A DNA stretch of 6,002 nt. Source: Gemmatimonadota bacterium (GTDB lineage: Bacteria > Gemmatimonadota > Gemmatimonadetes > Longimicrobiales > Gaopeijiaceae). The notes below the pieces were generated by a model that ran no database searches, was not told the origin of the DNA, and saw only the letters and a list, made by a program, of their open reading frames with translations. A program made the position numbers and the translations under genes. The DNA lies in the NCBI GenBank assembly GCA_030550695.1, contig JAUQOX010000178.1, positions 1 to 6,002 of the forward strand. Direction: 5' to 3'. Positions 4,615-6,002 of this stretch are shown here, piece after piece. The stretch's first letter is position 1; each line of letters begins with the position of its first letter.

Positions 4615-5844
4615 GTGGGGCGGAGCATGATCGCCCTGGCTGCCCTGGCGGTGGCCTTGGCCGCCTGTGCCCCCGCCCCTCCCGACACCACCCTGGTGCT
4701 GTCCGCAGACCCCAAACTGCGCCAACGGGTCACGGAACTCCTCCCCAAGCTGGCCTCCCGCGCGGGGATGGAGTTGGTGCGGCCGGTGCGGGTGGAGTGG
4801 CGGAGTCGCGGGCAACTGGAGAGCTATCTTCGCCACAAGCTGGAGGAGGAACTCCCCCCCCTCGAGGCCCGACACCTGGTGAAGAGCTATCGGTTTCTCG
4901 GGCTCCTCCAGGAGGATCTGGATCTCCGGAGCCTCCTTCTGGAGGTGTACCTGGAGCAAGTGGCCGGCTTCTACGATCCCGATTCCACCGCCCTTTTCCT
5001 CCTCAACGACCTGGACGAGGGCATGCTGGAAACGGTCCTGGTGCACGAGCTGGTCCACGCTGTGCAGGATCAGACGGTCAATCTGGATTCGCTCACCGCC
5101 AAGGGCCGGGGAAACGACCGACGGACGGCGGCCCAGGCGGCCATCGAGGGGCACGCGACCTTGGTCATGCTGGAGTATCTGACGGGTCGCCTCCGGGGCG
5201 AGCCCCTGAACCTCACCGACATTCCCGGCTTTGGCGGGGCACTGCGTCCTGCCCTGGAGGCTATGCGCAACCAGTACCCGGCCCTGGCCAATGCGCCCCC
5301 CATCATCCAGGAATCCCTCTTGTTCCCTTACCTGGAAGGGGCCTCCTATGTCTGGGCCTTGTGGGGATGGAACCGGACGCGGCCGGCCCCCTTCGGCCCT
5401 TTCCTCCCCCAGTCCACCGAACAGGTTCTGGACCCCGGCAAGGCCTGGGGACCCCAGGCCGACCCCCCCACCGAAGTGGTCCTGACGGCCGAGGGGGGGG
5501 AGTATGAGGTCCTCTACTCGAATACCTTGGGTCAGTTGGAGATGGGGGTGTTTCTGGCCCAGCATCTCGGTGAGGAGGGAAGGGTCCTCCGGAAGGGGTG
5601 GGACGGGGACCGCTATGTGCTTCTCCGGGGAAGGGGGGGGGAGGAAGGGTTGGTGTGGGTGGTGGTTTGGGACTCGGCGGAGGAACGGGACCAGTTTCTG
5701 GACGGACTGCGGCCTGCCCTGGGCCGCCTGGGGGATGGGGCGGAGCTGGAGGCCCTGGACGTGGGGGGGCGACCGGCCATCCTCCTTCGGGTAGGGCCCG
5801 CCGGACAGGCCCCGGTCCAAGTGGAACTCGGGGGGGAAGGCTGA
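4615..5844 (+). CDS. HExxH metallopeptidase-like lipoprotein
   Basis: The product is 409 aa from GTG at 4615. GTG is preferred over ATG 4627 because GAGGGGGG (4599-4606) lies 8 nt upstream and because it adds Gly-Arg before the hydrophobic core; the ATG start leaves a signal with no positive charge. The lipobox is L-A-A-C with Cys18, followed by a short Ala/Pro stretch. The catalytic region has E-Q-V-A-G-F-Y-D-P (114-122), then V-H-E-L-V-H-A-V-Q-D-Q, where His144, Glu145 and His148 form the HExxH zinc site. A-I-E-G-H-A with Glu178 is the likely third zinc ligand, 29 residues on, as in gluzincins. The C-terminal 200 residues are less clear: P-Y-L-E-G-A-S-Y-V may cap the peptidase fold, and the last part alternates beta strands. 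The protein should be anchored in the envelope, facing the periplasm or the surface. The substrate is unknown. It precedes aroB by 9 nt. Confidence 0.85.
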   Translation: MGRSMIALAALAVALAACAPAPPDTTLVLSADPKLRQRVTELLPKLASRAGMELVRPVRVEWRSRGQLESYLRHKLEEELPPLEARHLVKSYRFLGLLQEDLDLRSLLLEVYLEQVAGFYDPDSTALFLLNDLDEGMLETVLVHELVHAVQDQTVNLDSLTAKGRGNDRRTAAQAAIEGHATLVMLEYLTGRLRGEPLNLTDIPGFGGALRPALEAMRNQYPALANAPPIIQESLLFPYLEGASYVWALWGWNRTRPAPFGPFLPQSTEQVLDPGKAWGPQADPPTEVVLTAEGGEYEVLYSNTLGQLEMGVFLAQHLGEEGRVLRKGWDGDRYVLLRGRGGEEGLVWVVVWDSAEERDQFLDGLRPALGRLGDGAELEALDVGGRPAILLRVGPAGQAPVQVELGGEG

Positions 5845-5853
5845 GGGGAAGAC

Positions 5854-6002
5854 GGTGCTCCTGGAAGAAACGATCCACGTCCAAGCAGGAGGGCGGGCCC
5901 GGGGCTACCCCATCCGGGTGAGGAGCGGGATCCGCCGGGCCCTGCCTCAGATGATTCCCGCCCATGCCCGGGCCCACCGGTATGCGGTGATTGCGGATGA
6001 GG
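5854..6002 (+). CDS. aroB: 3-dehydroquinate synthase, N-terminal fragment (cut by window end)
   Basis: Forty-nine codons are visible from GTG at 5854, preceded by GAGGGGAA (5843-5850), which also overlaps the TGA of the protease gene. The frame remains open at the window edge. The product reads I-H-V-Q-A-G-G-R-A-R-G-Y-P-I-R-V-R-S-G-I, a short helix, and R-Y-A-V-I-A-D-E. This is the AroB N-terminus: Y-P-I-x-V-x-x-G leading to the first Rossmann strand, where Y-A-V-I-x-D begins NAD binding. AroB converts DAHP to 3-dehydroquinate, the second step of the shikimate pathway, in the cytoplasm. The zinc-binding and catalytic residues lie beyond the window, so the assignment rests on the first 49 residues; other sugar-phosphate cyclases such as 2-deoxy-scyllo-inosose synthase share this start. 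The 9-nt gap suggests co-transcription with the upstream gene. Confidence 0.8.

Noticed and set aside
4531..5820. A 429-codon open frame on the reverse strand
   Set aside because: It is the antisense of the metallopeptidase gene. Its product is low-complexity in Gly, Pro and Gln with no domain, and long antisense frames are expected in very GC-rich genes.
5303..5977. A reverse-strand frame spanning the protease and aroB
   Set aside because: The product is mostly proline repeats from the G-tracts read on the other strand, and it crosses two real genes.

Overview
The window is very GC-rich, has strong third-position G/C bias, and lies almost entirely in envelope-protein genes. A SusD/RagB-type protein, free-standing TonB-receptor plug-like domains ending in G-V/A-I-x-V/I-x-T-R, a small outer-membrane barrel and several lipoproteins together suggest a Gram-negative member of the Gemmatimonadota or a close FCB-group relative. 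This assignment is inferred from protein style; there is no rRNA or other phylogenetic marker here.

Layout. (1) 1-1077 (+) is the C-terminal part of a SusD/RagB-like protein whose start lies upstream of the window. A near-perfect Rho-independent terminator follows at 1101-1133. (2) 1199-1369 (-) is a 56-codon lipoprotein gene with an ideal ribosome binding site. 1503-1952 (-) upstream of it is a second lipoprotein gene, with a two-cysteine domain. (3) A short divergent intergenic region (1953-2120) separates these from a rightward pair: a small secreted barrel-like protein (2121-2747) and a lipoprotein with a TonB-plug-like domain (2783-3202). (4) Convergent to that pair, 21 nt away, is 3224-4012 (-), a secreted protein with a carboxypeptidase-regulatory-like domain followed by a plug-like domain. 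Its leader carries hairpins and short direct repeats. (5) A rightward group follows: a small cytoplasmic cupin (4203-4562), an HExxH metallopeptidase-like lipoprotein (4615-5844), and the first 49 codons of aroB, 3-dehydroquinate synthase (5854 to the window end).

How the genes fit together. Seven of the nine genes encode exported proteins or members of exported families. SusD-like proteins normally work with a SusC TonB-dependent receptor, which would lie just left of the window. The plug-like proteins have the fold of the receptor plug but no 22-strand barrel, so they are not transporters by themselves. The protease gene and aroB are 9 nt apart and probably co-transcribed, which couples an envelope protease to the shikimate pathway for reasons the sequence does not show. 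No tRNA, rRNA, CRISPR array, insertion sequence or phage gene is visible. I did not find a clear undescribed defence or mobile system. The most unusual items are the hidden 56-aa lipoprotein gene, the plug-only proteins beside a small barrel, the structured leader at 4017-4094, and the long G-tracts in the protease gene.
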